This document shows positions 38,532 to 46,496 of a stretch of 59,611 bases of DNA, in pieces. The notes under the pieces were generated by a model. That model saw nothing but the letters and a program-made list of their open reading frames with translations. It made no database searches and had not been told where the DNA came from. Source of the stretch: an uncultured Lachnospiraceae bacterium. GTDB taxonomy: Bacteria > Bacillota > Clostridia > Lachnospirales > Lachnospiraceae. A program made the position numbers and the translations under genes. Within the stretch, counting starts at the first letter, position 1. Every line of letters starts with the position of its first letter. Location: assembly GCA_944380315.1 (NCBI GenBank), contig CALWHG010000071.1, positions 1-59,611 of the forward strand, in the 5' to 3' direction.

Positions 38532-39887
38532 ATGGCTGCAACTATTACTCCGCTTATCCAGTCTTATACCGTAGACTTTGCGTCTAATAATAATTTTTTG
38601 TTCCTGAAGACGGTTCAAGGTGACGGACATAGTACAAGGTACGCCGATATATCTCTCATGAACTTCGGGCAACCGTATACGTTTGATCAATCCGCCGTAA
38701 ACATCGTCATCAGAGGAACTAAACCGGACGGTACGCAAATCTTCAATACCTGTGAGGCTCTGGATGATCACACGATAAGGTTTGAGATAACTCAGCAGAT
38801 GTCTGCCGTCGCTGGGAAAGTCGACTGTGAGATATCCATTATGTCAAACAGCGAGAACAAGACGCTTACATCATTTCCGTTCATGATTATCGTAGATCCA
38901 AATGCGGCTGACGTTAGCTACATTGTTTCTTCCGATGAGTTCACTTTGCTTATTGAAAAGATCAATGCCGCTACTTCTTCTACCGAAGACGCGATTAAGG
39001 CTACTGAGGATATGCGAGAACTTGAATCTGATGTCAAAGCCGCTGAGGAGATCCGGCGGGAGAATGAGGATACAAGGCAAAGCCAAGAGGACGCCAGAGT
39101 CAAGGCCGAAGAGGCCAGGACTAAAGCAGAGGACGCCAGAGAAAGTGCGGAGACGATCCGAAATAGCAATGAAGATACTCGCAACTCCAACGAAGACACT
39201 CGGGTTAAGGCAGAATCTGCAAGAGTGACGGCGGAAGATTCCAGGGTGAAAGCGGAAGAAGCTCGGGTAAACGCTGAAAATACCCGTGTTGAACAAGAGG
39301 ATGCTCGCAAATCTGCCGAAAACCAACGTGTATCCGCAGAGAAGGCCAGAGAATCCAATGAGTCCACAAGACAGGAACAAGAATCTACTCGGCAATCACA
39401 GGAGTCTGCGCGCCAGAAGGCAGAGGAGGGTCGTGCTTCGGCAGAGTCTGTTCGTGTTTCTCAGGAAACAGCCCGAAAAAATGCGGAGAATACCCGTCAG
39501 ACGAATGAAGGAACAAGAGAGTCTAATGAGGCGATCCGTCAAAAGAACGAGCAAGACAGGGTAGCCAGTGAGCAGGCACGTGTTGAGGCGATGCAGCAGT
39601 TTGACGAAGATCGAGAAGAGCTTCACGACTATGCGATTATGGCCCAGTCATATGCCACAGGCGGAACTGGAACTCGCCCGGGAGAAGATACTGACAATGC
39701 CGGATATTACTACCAAATGGCAAAAGAAGCTGCCGAAGAGGCAGTTAACGCTATACCTATCATTGCGCCGGAGTTTCGATTGGATATTGAAACCATGGAG
39801 CTTATGCAGGTTGGGGTAGGCAAGAACATTACTTTTACTCTCGATGAGAATCTCAATTTGATTTTCTCATATGAACTAATGAATTAA
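38532..39887 (+). CDS. BppU-like baseplate/fibre protein with long heptad-repeat stalk
   Basis: 451 aa. Residues 1-~130 are a BppU-type N-terminal beta domain (YTVDFASNNNFLFLKTVQGD; NFGQPYTFDQSAVNIVIRG), which anchors receptor-binding proteins to the tail tip. Then about 26 heptads of the form x-x-R-x-x-x-E (DARVKAE EARTKAE ...) build a stalk of about 180 residues. The C-terminus holds EFRLDIETMELMQVG, a motif shared with the small protein at 43608, and a short beta end. AAAGGGG precedes the ATG. It probably forms a trimeric spacer carrying the fibre encoded next. Confidence 0.75.
   Translation: MAATITPLIQSYTVDFASNNNFLFLKTVQGDGHSTRYADISLMNFGQPYTFDQSAVNIVIRGTKPDGTQIFNTCEALDDHTIRFEITQQMSAVAGKVDCEISIMSNSENKTLTSFPFMIIVDPNAADVSYIVSSDEFTLLIEKINAATSSTEDAIKATEDMRELESDVKAAEEIRRENEDTRQSQEDARVKAEEARTKAEDARESAETIRNSNEDTRNSNEDTRVKAESARVTAEDSRVKAEEARVNAENTRVEQEDARKSAENQRVSAEKARESNESTRQEQESTRQSQESARQKAEEGRASAESVRVSQETARKNAENTRQTNEGTRESNEAIRQKNEQDRVASEQARVEAMQQFDEDREELHDYAIMAQSYATGGTGTRPGEDTDNAGYYYQMAKEAAEEAVNAIPIIAPEFRLDIETMELMQVGVGKNITFTLDENLNLIFSYELMN
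39049..39594 (+). repeat. Coding 21-bp heptad repeats
   Basis: About 26 consecutive seven-residue units with Arg at position 3 and Glu at 7. At DNA level the units are diverged (GCC/GAG-rich, many synonymous differences), so the repeat is held by protein selection rather than being a recent tandem expansion. Confidence 0.75.
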
Positions 39888-39904
39888 TAGAAAGGAAATA
39901 TAAT

Positions 39905-40627
39905 ATGGCTACTGAAGTTGAGAAGAGTCTCGGCAAAGTGGGGTTACTGAATCGCGGAGATTATGACCCGGGCGCTACTTATAATGCCGGAGATTATGTT
40001 TTGTCCAACCGTTCAAGTTGGGTGTGTAAGGTTGATGGAACTACAGGGGTAACTCCTGCTGAGGGCGTTAACTGGCAGTATCTTGCCCAGGGTATGACCA
40101 GCGTGGATGGTCTTAGTCTGGACAATGGTCAGGCAACTGATACATATGGCGTTTCCATAGATAATCCATCTACAAAACCCACCACTGTCACTACCAAGAA
40201 ATTGTTTGATGGCATTGGAAATTGGATTGCTAATAAACTTGTAAAAACTGACGCATTTCAGTCCGTCCTGACTCAGTATTTGGTAAATAACGGAGCGACT
40301 ACTAACACAGGTTTTGCGCTGGACGCAAGATTTGGCAAAACTCTGCAAGATCAGGTTACTGAATTAAATTCAAAGGGTCAAGGTTTTTTCGCAATGGACG
40401 GAAGTCTTAAGACCCTCCCGGAATTAATAGCTCTTAACGGTGTTTATATGTACGGCGCAATAATATGGATATCATGGGATTCTGCTATAGCAGCCGATGC
40501 CAATAACATGATTTGCATTGCAAATGCAAACGTGATTTGGGGATTCTCTTTTTCTGGAAAAATCTTTTACTATAACAACATTATGGCTACTGCTGAGTGG
40601 AAAGAATGGAATCCATCAACTGTATAA
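39905..40627 (+). CDS. Tail fibre protein with exchangeable C-terminus (expressed form)
   Basis: 240 aa. The N-terminus contains a carbohydrate-binding-like module (NRGDYDPGATYNAGDYVLSN, WVCKVDGTTGVTPAEG), then a linker and ALDARFGKTLQDQVTELNSK, a phage-fibre motif that usually precedes the variable tip. The variable part begins at NSK (40367-40375) and runs 84 residues to TAA 40625-40627. The next codon (40628) starts another tip cassette in the same frame. Related start-less cassettes lie at 49054-51943. The N-terminus should stay constant while the tip is exchanged, changing receptor specificity (inference). AGAAAGGAAAT precedes the ATG. Confidence 0.78.
   Translation: MATEVEKSLGKVGLLNRGDYDPGATYNAGDYVLSNRSSWVCKVDGTTGVTPAEGVNWQYLAQGMTSVDGLSLDNGQATDTYGVSIDNPSTKPTTVTTKKLFDGIGNWIANKLVKTDAFQSVLTQYLVNNGATTNTGFALDARFGKTLQDQVTELNSKGQGFFAMDGSLKTLPELIALNGVYMYGAIIWISWDSAIAADANNMICIANANVIWGFSFSGKIFYYNNIMATAEWKEWNPSTV
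40366..40375 (+). repeat. Cassette junction motif in the expressed fibre gene
   Basis: AAATTCAAAG, coding N-S-K. The same core opens every cassette: 40629-40636, 51314-51322, 51650-51658 on the plus strand and, on the minus strand, at about 49423-49431, 49842-49850, 50105-50113, 50327-50335, 50407-50415 (divergent) and 50782-50790. A further copy at 51944-51952 follows the last cassette. Confidence 0.7.
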
Positions 40628-41287
40628 ACTTCAAAGCAGGGGCAGTGGCAAAATGAGAATGTCATAACGCTGTTTTCCTCTCCGTCCCAACTTACTTTTA
40701 GAGGTATCTATGCCTTTACTGATGTCTCATCCTCAGTAAATGATAATGTCACAAACAAAGCTACGGAAAGCTTTACCGATTATGGTGATGGTGATATATG
40801 CGGTCTACTATTTGACTTTAACGGCAATGCAGAGTCCGGTTGCAATTATGGCAATCTCATTTGTTTTAGCCCAAGATGGCGCCGGAAATTCTGGATCGGT
40901 AGGATATGGGACGGGAAATTTTCAGCGTGGTATAGGTATACCTTCTCAAATCCCACATATGCTCAAAATCAAATAACAGTACCGCAAGGATGGACAGCAA
41001 ATACAAATAGGATGTGGCGAGATGGAAATATAAGGATCATCGACTATGAGATGACTCTTCCCACCATATCAGCAAATAACTGGTATGTCATAGGAACCTT
41101 ACCTGAAAATGTCCTTGGCAATCATAATCATGGCTTCGACCTATTTGTAGTAGGAAGCAATGCCGCTACTGATGTAAGCCGAAGGGGAGCGTTTTTCACA
41201 GGTAATGAGATCAGAGCCTACTTGTATACCCAGGATTCCGGAAAAAACATCGCCATAAGCCAAACATATCTTATTGATGCTGACTAA
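40628..41287 (+). CDS. Start-less tail-fibre C-terminal cassette directly after the expressed one
   Basis: 219 codons from ACT-TCA-AAG (T-S-K) at 40628 to TAA 41285-41287, in the same frame as the fibre gene and separated from it only by its TAA stop. No start codon with a ribosome site opens it. The protein (beta-rich, e.g. FSNPTYAQNQITVPQGWTAN; NNWYVIGTLPENVLGNHNHG) looks like a fibre tip. It is either a silent exchangeable cassette, a read-through extension, or the original C-terminus cut off by a nonsense change. The junction motif favours a cassette. Confidence 0.65.
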   Translation, partial: TSKQGQWQNENVITLFSSPSQLTFRGIYAFTDVSSSVNDNVTNKATESFTDYGDGDICGLLFDFNGNAESGCNYGNLICFSPRWRRKFWIGRIWDGKFSAWYRYTFSNPTYAQNQITVPQGWTANTNRMWRDGNIRIIDYEMTLPTISANNWYVIGTLPENVLGNHNHGFDLFVVGSNAATDVSRRGAFFTGNEIRAYLYTQDSGKNIAISQTYLIDAD

Positions 41288-41300
41288 ATGCAATGGATGG

Positions 41301-41326
41301 TGGGTCGATTTTGTTAACTAACTGCC
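41301..41326 (+). repeat. Boundary repeat related to the 29-bp inverted repeats
   Basis: TGGGTCGATTTTGTTAACTA (41301-41320) followed by ACTGCC resembles the array boundary TAGTAGGTCGATTTAATGTA...GAACTGC at 51968-52000. It lies right after the last cassette of the expressed locus and about 200 bases upstream of the recombinase gene. Confidence 0.5.
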
Positions 41327-41525
41327 ATTTTCCCTTAAATAATATTTTGCGAATTACTCACATTCTGCTCATTAAACGGTTAATGGGCTTTTTGATGTAA
41401 TTCGGGTTTGTTCTTTAAGAATCTTGTAAACATTTAGTTCTTTCTCGGATGATATTTATTGTTTAACAGCAAAACCTGTTGTAGGCGATAACTGTTCAAA
41501 CTGAATATCAAGGAGGAAGAAAGAC

Positions 41526-42527
41526 GTGAGTGGCACTGTTAATGAAATCAGAGACAAGGTTTTAGCTATATTGTCGGTCAATTTTTCGGCAGATCAGTTA
41601 GCAATGGTCGATTCGGCCGTCGTTGAATCGCTGCAAGATTACAAAATTGAACGCGAAGAGACACTTCCGGCAGTTTCTATCGGGCCGGAACGCGAAGTCG
41701 TCGAATTTCTGGCCCGCAAAAAGAGCAAAGGACTTAAAGAAGGTACTCTTGTGCAGTATACGCATGTATTGCGTGCCTTTTGTCTTTGTGTGAGAAAGCC
41801 GATCCATGAGATTACTGAATGGGATGTAATAAAGTTTTTAGATGACTACGAGAGGTATCGTGGTGTCGGGAAGCGCCGGAAAGACAGCATGCGCGTAATA
41901 CTCAATGGATTCTTTAGATATATGGCAGACTCTGGTCGGGTTTCGGTAAATCCCATGCTGACGATCGAACCAATCAAATACCGGAAGAATGTGCGTAATC
42001 CTTTGAGTGGAATCGAACTTGAAAGGCTTCGTAGAGTTTGCCAGACACCGAAGGAGCGGGCTCTGGTAGACTTCTTCTTTGCGACTGGTTGTCGTGTAAG
42101 CGAAGTTGTGGGAATTCGCAAGGACGATATCGACTATCTAAATCGTCGAGTAAAGGTAACAGGTAAAGGAGATAAGGAACGGTATGTGTTCCTGAACGAT
42201 GCTGCTATCCTATCTCTTGATGAGTATTTTAAATCGAGAGACGACCGACGGGAGGCGGTGTTTGTTTCGGATCGCCGGCCCCATCAGCCGCTCAAAAAGA
42301 ATGCTATTGAGCGTATATTCCGTATCCTTGGTGAACGAGCGGGAATCACTCGAAATGTTTTCCCCCATCTCATCCGTCATACTACTGCTACGTATTTGTA
42401 TCGACACGGTATGCGGCTTGAGGTTTTATCGGTAGTCCTCGGCCATGATTCGCCTGACACTACCAAGATTTACGCCAAAGATGATCCTGCACTGGTGCAG
42501 AATGCATACATGATGTCTGCGGCATAA
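41526..42527 (+). CDS. Tyrosine recombinase (XerC/D-like), candidate cassette recombinase
   Basis: 333 aa from GTG 41526 (AAGGAGGAAG upstream). The N-terminal ~90 residues are unassigned, then a SAM-like core-binding domain (about 60-150: EGTLVQYTHVLRAFCLCVRK). The catalytic domain is complete: Arg 190 (ATGCRVSEVVGIR), the beta-hairpin Lys (TGKGDKERYVFL), HLIRHTTATYL (His 281, Arg 284), LGHDSPDTTKIYA (His 307) and nucleophile Tyr 316. It sits within the late fibre/lysis region beside the exchangeable fibre gene, not near lysogeny genes. That favours DNA inversion or cassette shuffling over, or in addition to, prophage integration. Own terminators follow. Confidence 0.88.
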   Translation: MSGTVNEIRDKVLAILSVNFSADQLAMVDSAVVESLQDYKIEREETLPAVSIGPEREVVEFLARKKSKGLKEGTLVQYTHVLRAFCLCVRKPIHEITEWDVIKFLDDYERYRGVGKRRKDSMRVILNGFFRYMADSGRVSVNPMLTIEPIKYRKNVRNPLSGIELERLRRVCQTPKERALVDFFFATGCRVSEVVGIRKDDIDYLNRRVKVTGKGDKERYVFLNDAAILSLDEYFKSRDDRREAVFVSDRRPHQPLKKNAIERIFRILGERAGITRNVFPHLIRHTTATYLYRHGMRLEVLSVVLGHDSPDTTKIYAKDDPALVQNAYMMSAA

Positions 42528-42546
42528 ACTACAAACTGACACACTG

Positions 42547-42570
42547 AGTTCCCTCTGAGGGAGCTTTGTT
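42547..42570 (+). terminator. Terminator after recombinase
   Basis: GTTCCCTC (42548-42555) pairs with GAGGGAGC (42557-42564) in overlapping fashion, then TTTGTTTG. Moderate strength. Confidence 0.6.
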
Positions 42571-42590
42571 TGCCATATATTATTGGGATC

Positions 42591-42617
42591 AGACTCGGGG
42601 TTACACGGGTCTTTTTC
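42591..42617 (+). terminator. Second terminator after recombinase
   Basis: AGACTCG (42591-42597) pairs with CGGGTCT (42606-42612), then TTTTTCTC. Confidence 0.65.
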
Positions 42618-42676
42618 TCGTAGGAACCTTTTGTTTGCCTGGCTTTGGTCAGGTTATTTTTTAAGGAGATAAAATT

Positions 42677-42979
42677 ATGTTAGATGAAATCAAACTCGAT
42701 GAAAACGGAATGGAAAATATGGATGGTGTTAAAGGCTCAAAGCCTGTTGGACATGGTTATGACCCTCAGATAGGCACCCCCGTACATCCCCCTCTTAAGG
42801 AAGCAGACCTGCATGAATATGCGGATAGACTGGTAAAGGCTAAAGGTTCTCCTGAATATCAGGCGCTTCTTGATATGTTCGAGGGACCTGACACCGGCAT
42901 AGACTTCAACGAGGCAACCGGAACTTTCAGGATAGCTGACGGATGGACCGTAAAGGACGGATATATCGTCAAAGCATAA
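42677..42979 (+). CDS. Hypothetical phage protein
   Basis: 100 aa (MLDEIKLDENGMENMDGVKG ... TVKDGYIVKA), ATG after TAAGGAGA. Acidic N-terminal linker, central helix (DLHEYADRLVKAKGSPEYQA), C-terminal beta hairpin. It starts the lysis/fibre gene group after the recombinase and has its own terminator. Not recognised. Confidence 0.55.
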   Translation: MLDEIKLDENGMENMDGVKGSKPVGHGYDPQIGTPVHPPLKEADLHEYADRLVKAKGSPEYQALLDMFEGPDTGIDFNEATGTFRIADGWTVKDGYIVKA

Positions 42980-42985
42980 GCAACT

Positions 42986-43016
42986 GTGCCGCAGAGATCC
43001 TGCGGCACTATTCTTT
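42986..43016 (+). terminator. Rho-independent terminator
   Basis: GTGCCGCAG (42986-42994) / CTGCGGCAC (43000-43008) stem followed by TATTCTTTC. Confidence 0.7.
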
Positions 43017-43041
43017 CACAAAAAATCATAAGGAGAGTATT

Positions 43042-43404
43042 ATGAACACTATTGTACTTAATGATAACACACAAATAGAAGCGCATGAGATGCTCGGTAT
43101 TGGTGCTATAAAGACTGTTGTAGAAAATGTTGCTGCCATTCAGACGCTTAAAGACAATCTTACCAGTGAAAATCTCTCTAAGGTTGTTATAAAGAACGAT
43201 GCTGCACTTGAAATCGGCGAATACACTGATCTGGTTCTCAATACAACTTGGACTATCAAATGGGCAGATACTGGCATCGAGGTCGGATTTGGACTTCATG
43301 AAAAGACGGACATGGAAAGAATAATGGAGACTATGGCCGATCATGATGCTGCTATCGGTGATATGGGAGAAGCAATCAGTGAACTTGCAGGAGGTGCAGA
43401 ATAA
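43042..43404 (+). CDS. Hypothetical phage protein
   Basis: 120 aa from ATG 43042 (AAGGAGAG upstream). Beta-rich middle with NTTWTIKWADTGIEVGFGL and helical end (ETMADHDAAIGDMGEAISEL). Similar short proteins lie next to XkdX-like genes in Clostridia phages. Its stop overlaps the next start by one base (TAATG). Confidence 0.5.
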   Translation: MNTIVLNDNTQIEAHEMLGIGAIKTVVENVAAIQTLKDNLTSENLSKVVIKNDAALEIGEYTDLVLNTTWTIKWADTGIEVGFGLHEKTDMERIMETMADHDAAIGDMGEAISELAGGAE

Positions 43405-43532
43405 TGGGAGCATATTACGGCAAGAAGATTCAGAAGGGCGAGAAAAATAAAAATACCGGCAAAGCTTGGACAATAGACGATGTTCCTACTTACTGGGTAG
43501 CGAAAACAAAAGCCTATCTTGGCATAGAGTAA
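43404..43532 (+). CDS. XkdX-like small protein
   Basis: 42 aa, MGAYYGKKIQKGEKNKNTGK ... WVAKTKAYLGIE. Short proteins with a basic start and a W-T-I-D-D-V-P-x-Y-W helix lie beside fibre genes in many Firmicutes phages (XkdX type). The similarity is weak; the gene is supported by the one-base coupling with its neighbour. Confidence 0.45.
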   Translation: MGAYYGKKIQKGEKNKNTGKAWTIDDVPTYWVAKTKAYLGIE

Positions 43533-43544
43533 GTTTAGCTTATT

Positions 43545-43590
43545 GGCGGGTGGTAGGCATCTACTCTCCGCCTCTATCCGCCTTTTGTTT
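43545..43590 (+). terminator. Possible terminator
   Basis: GGCGG (43545-43549) can pair with either of two CCGCC blocks (43568-43572 or 43578-43582), the second followed by TTTTGTTT. Confidence 0.5.
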
Positions 43591-43607
43591 ATTGGAGGGT
43601 ATATATA

Positions 43608-43868
43608 ATGGCAGAGACCTTTTCGGATAAATCATTTCTCGATCTGCCGGGACTGACGGGTTACGATGGTAAGGTTAAACAATGGATATTACAGCAAAAT
43701 ACCAATACCTTGAATGCCGCCAAAACATATGCGGAGAGTCTACAATTAGCCATCCCGTCATTGCGGTTAGATCTTGAGACCATGGAACTTATACAAGAGA
43801 CGCAAGGCATCGGTATAGAGTTCTATATAAATGAAGATAAAGAATTGATCTATAAATTCAACGTATAA
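43608..43868 (+). CDS. Small fibre-associated protein
   Basis: 86 aa. The N-terminus AETFSDKSFLDLPGLTGYDG matches the start of the larger fibre gene at 47548 (AQTFTDKNYLDLTGLQSYHQ), a common anchor in Firmicutes prophages. The C-terminus SLRLDLETMELIQ matches the end of the heptad-stalk protein at 38532. It is thus the two ends of fibre proteins without a tip in between: a short form, a connector, or a deletion product. Confidence 0.6.
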   Translation: MAETFSDKSFLDLPGLTGYDGKVKQWILQQNTNTLNAAKTYAESLQLAIPSLRLDLETMELIQETQGIGIEFYINEDKELIYKFNV

Positions 43869-43880
43869 TAGGAGGACAAA

Positions 43881-44204
43881 ATGGAACTTAATATAATGGA
43901 CTATGTTGATCCGAAGTTGGTTGTTGTTGCGGCCGTATGTCTTATGCTTGGCGTGTTTATTAAGCATGCGACACTTATAAAGAACAACTATATCCCATTT
44001 ATTCTGGTGGGTGTCTCAATAGTTCTTTGTGGACTATATATCTTTGCAAACAGTCCCATGACGGATTCTCAGGCAGTGGCAAATGCCATCTTTTCGGCTC
44101 TTACACAGGGCGTACTTATGGCAGGTTTAGCCGTTCTGATCCATCAGTGCTATTCCCAGGGGGCATCGCTAAAGATTAATGCCGATAAAGCCAAAACGGA
44201 ATGA
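43881..44204 (+). CDS. Holin
   Basis: 107 aa with three predicted membrane segments: LVVVAAVCLMLGVFI, FILVGVSIVLCGLYIFA and a weaker one near TQGVLMAGLAVLI. The end is charged (KINADKAKTE). It lies immediately upstream of the endolysin. Holins of this plan form membrane lesions that release the lysin. RBS AGGAGG. Confidence 0.75.
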   Translation: MELNIMDYVDPKLVVVAAVCLMLGVFIKHATLIKNNYIPFILVGVSIVLCGLYIFANSPMTDSQAVANAIFSALTQGVLMAGLAVLIHQCYSQGASLKINADKAKTE

Positions 44205-44224
44205 TGAAATTCTGACTATCTTAT

Positions 44225-44249
44225 GAGCGGACACTCTCCGCTCTTTTTT
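44225..44249 (+). terminator. Rho-independent terminator
   Basis: GAGCGG (44225-44230) / CCGCTC (44238-44243), followed by TTTTTTA, between holin and endolysin genes. Confidence 0.75.
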
Positions 44250-44262
44250 AATGGAGATAAAT

Positions 44263-45267
44263 ATGAAAATACACTCTTGTACAAATATATATGAAGACAT
44301 AGCGCTTCGCGAAGATTGGCTCGACTATCTTGAAAAAGCTACCGGAAAAGATTTGGGCGATATGACTCCTGCCGGCAAGCGTAGAAACGCAGGATATAAC
44401 AACTATACGCTGTATGCAAAATGGTATAAGACGCATACTGGTGAAAACTACCAGGGCCAGCCTTACTGTGCTACTGGCGAGTCCATGGGTTACGTCCAAG
44501 CTTACGGTCTCGAAAAGGCTAAGAAGCTTCTGGGCGGGGATCTTTTCTATAATTGCGAAAATTTTTATCAGTATATTAGAAAGAATTATCCAGGTAGATT
44601 GCATAGTACTGCCAAGGTTGGAGATACCGTGCTCTTTTATAATGGTACAAAACATTACCATACTGGCCACGTAGTCAAAGAGATAGAAAACGGATTTGTT
44701 ACCATAGAGGAGAACACCTCTTCCGGCAATAACGTAGTTGTTCCTAATGGCGGAGCAACGACAAGAAAATCTTACACTTACGATAAAGTAAATGCGGTAT
44801 TCTATAGGCCGCCTTATTCCTCATGTGGAATATCCACTACCAACCCAGACGATGATATAGTCAAATACCCCATTGGCACAGGCGCCGGCGGGCTTCTTGT
44901 TAGGGCATCCAGTCTTAATGTACGTAGCAATCCTACTACAAACAGCTCAGTCGTAGGATGTGTAATGGATGGAGACCGGATATATCCCCAGTATAAAGCC
45001 TTCGATGATCGTGGCGTCAGGTGGTATTACATTCCAGATAAAAAAGGATGGGTCTCTGGAAATTATCTTGAGGGATGGATCCAGGAAGCCGACGGTAGAT
45101 GGTGGTACCTGATTAAGAGTGGACAATGGTATGCGCGAGATGTTTATGTGATAGATGGAGTGCCTTACGGATTTGACGATGCAGGATATATGAGGACGGA
45201 CCCCTTTGAAGTGACACCAGATGCATCAGGAGCACTACATATAGCCGTCCGCAACGCAACAGAGTAA
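44263..45267 (+). CDS. Endolysin (CHAP/NlpC-type peptidase, SH3 and wall-binding repeat)
   Basis: 334 aa from ATG 44263 (ATGGAGAT serves as ribosome site, so ATG 44251 is less likely). Residues about 1-185 form a cysteine-peptidase domain: candidate nucleophile Cys in GQPYCATGESMG (about residue 69) and His in YHTGHVV (about 132), followed by TIEENTSSG. An SH3-like domain (about 205-265, VRASSLNVRSNPTTNSSVVG) and one choline-binding-type repeat (about 267-310, GWIQEADGRWWYLIKSGQWY) follow. It cuts peptidoglycan after holin action. No signal peptide is visible. Confidence 0.8.
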   Translation: MKIHSCTNIYEDIALREDWLDYLEKATGKDLGDMTPAGKRRNAGYNNYTLYAKWYKTHTGENYQGQPYCATGESMGYVQAYGLEKAKKLLGGDLFYNCENFYQYIRKNYPGRLHSTAKVGDTVLFYNGTKHYHTGHVVKEIENGFVTIEENTSSGNNVVVPNGGATTRKSYTYDKVNAVFYRPPYSSCGISTTNPDDDIVKYPIGTGAGGLLVRASSLNVRSNPTTNSSVVGCVMDGDRIYPQYKAFDDRGVRWYYIPDKKGWVSGNYLEGWIQEADGRWWYLIKSGQWYARDVYVIDGVPYGFDDAGYMRTDPFEVTPDASGALHIAVRNATE

Positions 45268-45271
45268 ACTC

Positions 45272-45304
45272 ATAGGTCGCTGAAATATGCGGCCTATCTT
45301 TTAT
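45272..45304 (+). terminator. Rho-independent terminator
   Basis: ATAGGTCGC (45272-45280) pairs with GCGGCCTAT (45289-45297) with one bulge, followed by CTTTTATTT. Confidence 0.7.
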
Positions 45305-45322
45305 TTAAGGAGGCGGTCGCAT

Positions 45323-45874
45323 ATGGACGGCAAAGAGGCGTTCTTCGCCATGATGGAAAATATAAGTCTCACCGATGTAATAGTGTTTCTTTTGGGTGCT
45401 TGCTATATTACGCCTTTGGTTCGCAAAGGAATCAAATGGGCAGGCGATGTTATCAAGAAGACCGAATATAAAGAGGAGGCTATAAATAATGCGGCAAATT
45501 TGGCCGAATACCATCAGCAAAGCATAGATATTCGCGACGGATTGAAGAAGCAGATTGAAGCTCTACAGGAAACCGTAAACGGTATTATCGCTCGCTTAGA
45601 CAAAATGGAAGAAGCCAGCCAAGCCAAAGAACTCAATCGAATGAGGAACTTATTACTTCAATCATATCAATACTACACCAGTCCGGAAAGGAATTCCACT
45701 CTGACGTGGACCAAAATGGAAGCCGATACTTTCTGGGCATTATTTAGAGACTATAAGGATATGGGGGGAGACGGATATATGGATTCAGACGTTGAACCTG
45801 CTATGAATAGATTGGTTATTATACAAATGTCTGACTCTGACGCCATACAAGCGTTGATGCAGAGCAGACGGTAA
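45323..45874 (+). CDS. Membrane-anchored coiled-coil protein (possible second holin/XhlA-like)
   Basis: 183 aa from ATG 45323 (AAGGAGG upstream). One membrane segment near residues 12-32 (TDVIVFLLGACYITPLV), then a coiled coil (KKQIEALQETVNGIIARLDK) and a helical C-terminus. The plan resembles hemolysin/XhlA-type lysis accessory proteins, though those usually have the membrane segment at the C-terminus. Confidence 0.55.
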   Translation: MDGKEAFFAMMENISLTDVIVFLLGACYITPLVRKGIKWAGDVIKKTEYKEEAINNAANLAEYHQQSIDIRDGLKKQIEALQETVNGIIARLDKMEEASQAKELNRMRNLLLQSYQYYTSPERNSTLTWTKMEADTFWALFRDYKDMGGDGYMDSDVEPAMNRLVIIQMSDSDAIQALMQSRR

Positions 45875-45884
45875 GGAGGTGCAA

Positions 45885-46478
45885 ATGTACACGATATTAA
45901 TGCAGGGAGACGGTTCCCTTGTGTGTACCACTCCTGCAGAAAGAATACGGCAGTATGAAAACTACAGCGACAGTCTTCGTATCATAGTGCCGAAACAATA
46001 TAAGACGGTCGATCTGACGGAGTTTACTGGCACTATTAAGTATACTACGCCGGCGAATATAGCCAAGATCGAATATCTTACCGTAAACAATACTGAGTAC
46101 AAAAATGACTATATTGAATATAGGCTACCTATAACAACCAACTTGACACAGTTCTCTGGGGATATCACGCTCTATCTTACCTTTACTAAGTCAGACGAAA
46201 TAGCAAAGAGGACATATGCGGCTTATTCCGGCGAGATCACATTAACCGTTGATCCTGTAAATGACTACTTTACAGATCCATCTTCTCTCCAAAGTATCGA
46301 TCAGAAAATTGCCGAACTGCAGAATATCGCGCAGGCTTATGATAAAGCAAAAGCTGATAATATCGCGCGCGACGGTGAAGAAATATATCTGACGTCCAAT
46401 GGCGAACAGATTGGTGACAGAATAAATGCTCCGGATTCGGCGGACGTTGAAAAGAACTTTGAAGTCGTAGTAATTTGA
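45885..46478 (+). CDS. BppU-like N-terminal domain protein
   Basis: 197 aa from ATG 45885 (TAAGGAGG upstream). Beta-rich with the strand pattern of BppU anchors (LTEFTGTIKYTTPANIAKIE; QFSGDITLYLTFTKSDEIAK), then a short helix (IDQKIAELQNIAQAYDKAKA) and a small end domain. It likely anchors the following fibre proteins to the tail tip, a second fibre set besides the one at 38532-40627. Confidence 0.6.
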   Translation: MYTILMQGDGSLVCTTPAERIRQYENYSDSLRIIVPKQYKTVDLTEFTGTIKYTTPANIAKIEYLTVNNTEYKNDYIEYRLPITTNLTQFSGDITLYLTFTKSDEIAKRTYAAYSGEITLTVDPVNDYFTDPSSLQSIDQKIAELQNIAQAYDKAKADNIARDGEEIYLTSNGEQIGDRINAPDSADVEKNFEVVVI

Positions 46479-46496
46479 TTGGCCAAAGGAGGTTGT

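Noticed and set aside
39049-39594. CRISPR or non-coding tandem repeat
   Set aside because: The 21-base periodicity is fully coding with diverged synonymous positions; there are no spacers.
38532-41287. Diversity-generating retroelement acting on the fibre gene
   Set aside because: No reverse transcriptase, template repeat or adenine-biased variable repeat is present; variation here is by whole cassettes.
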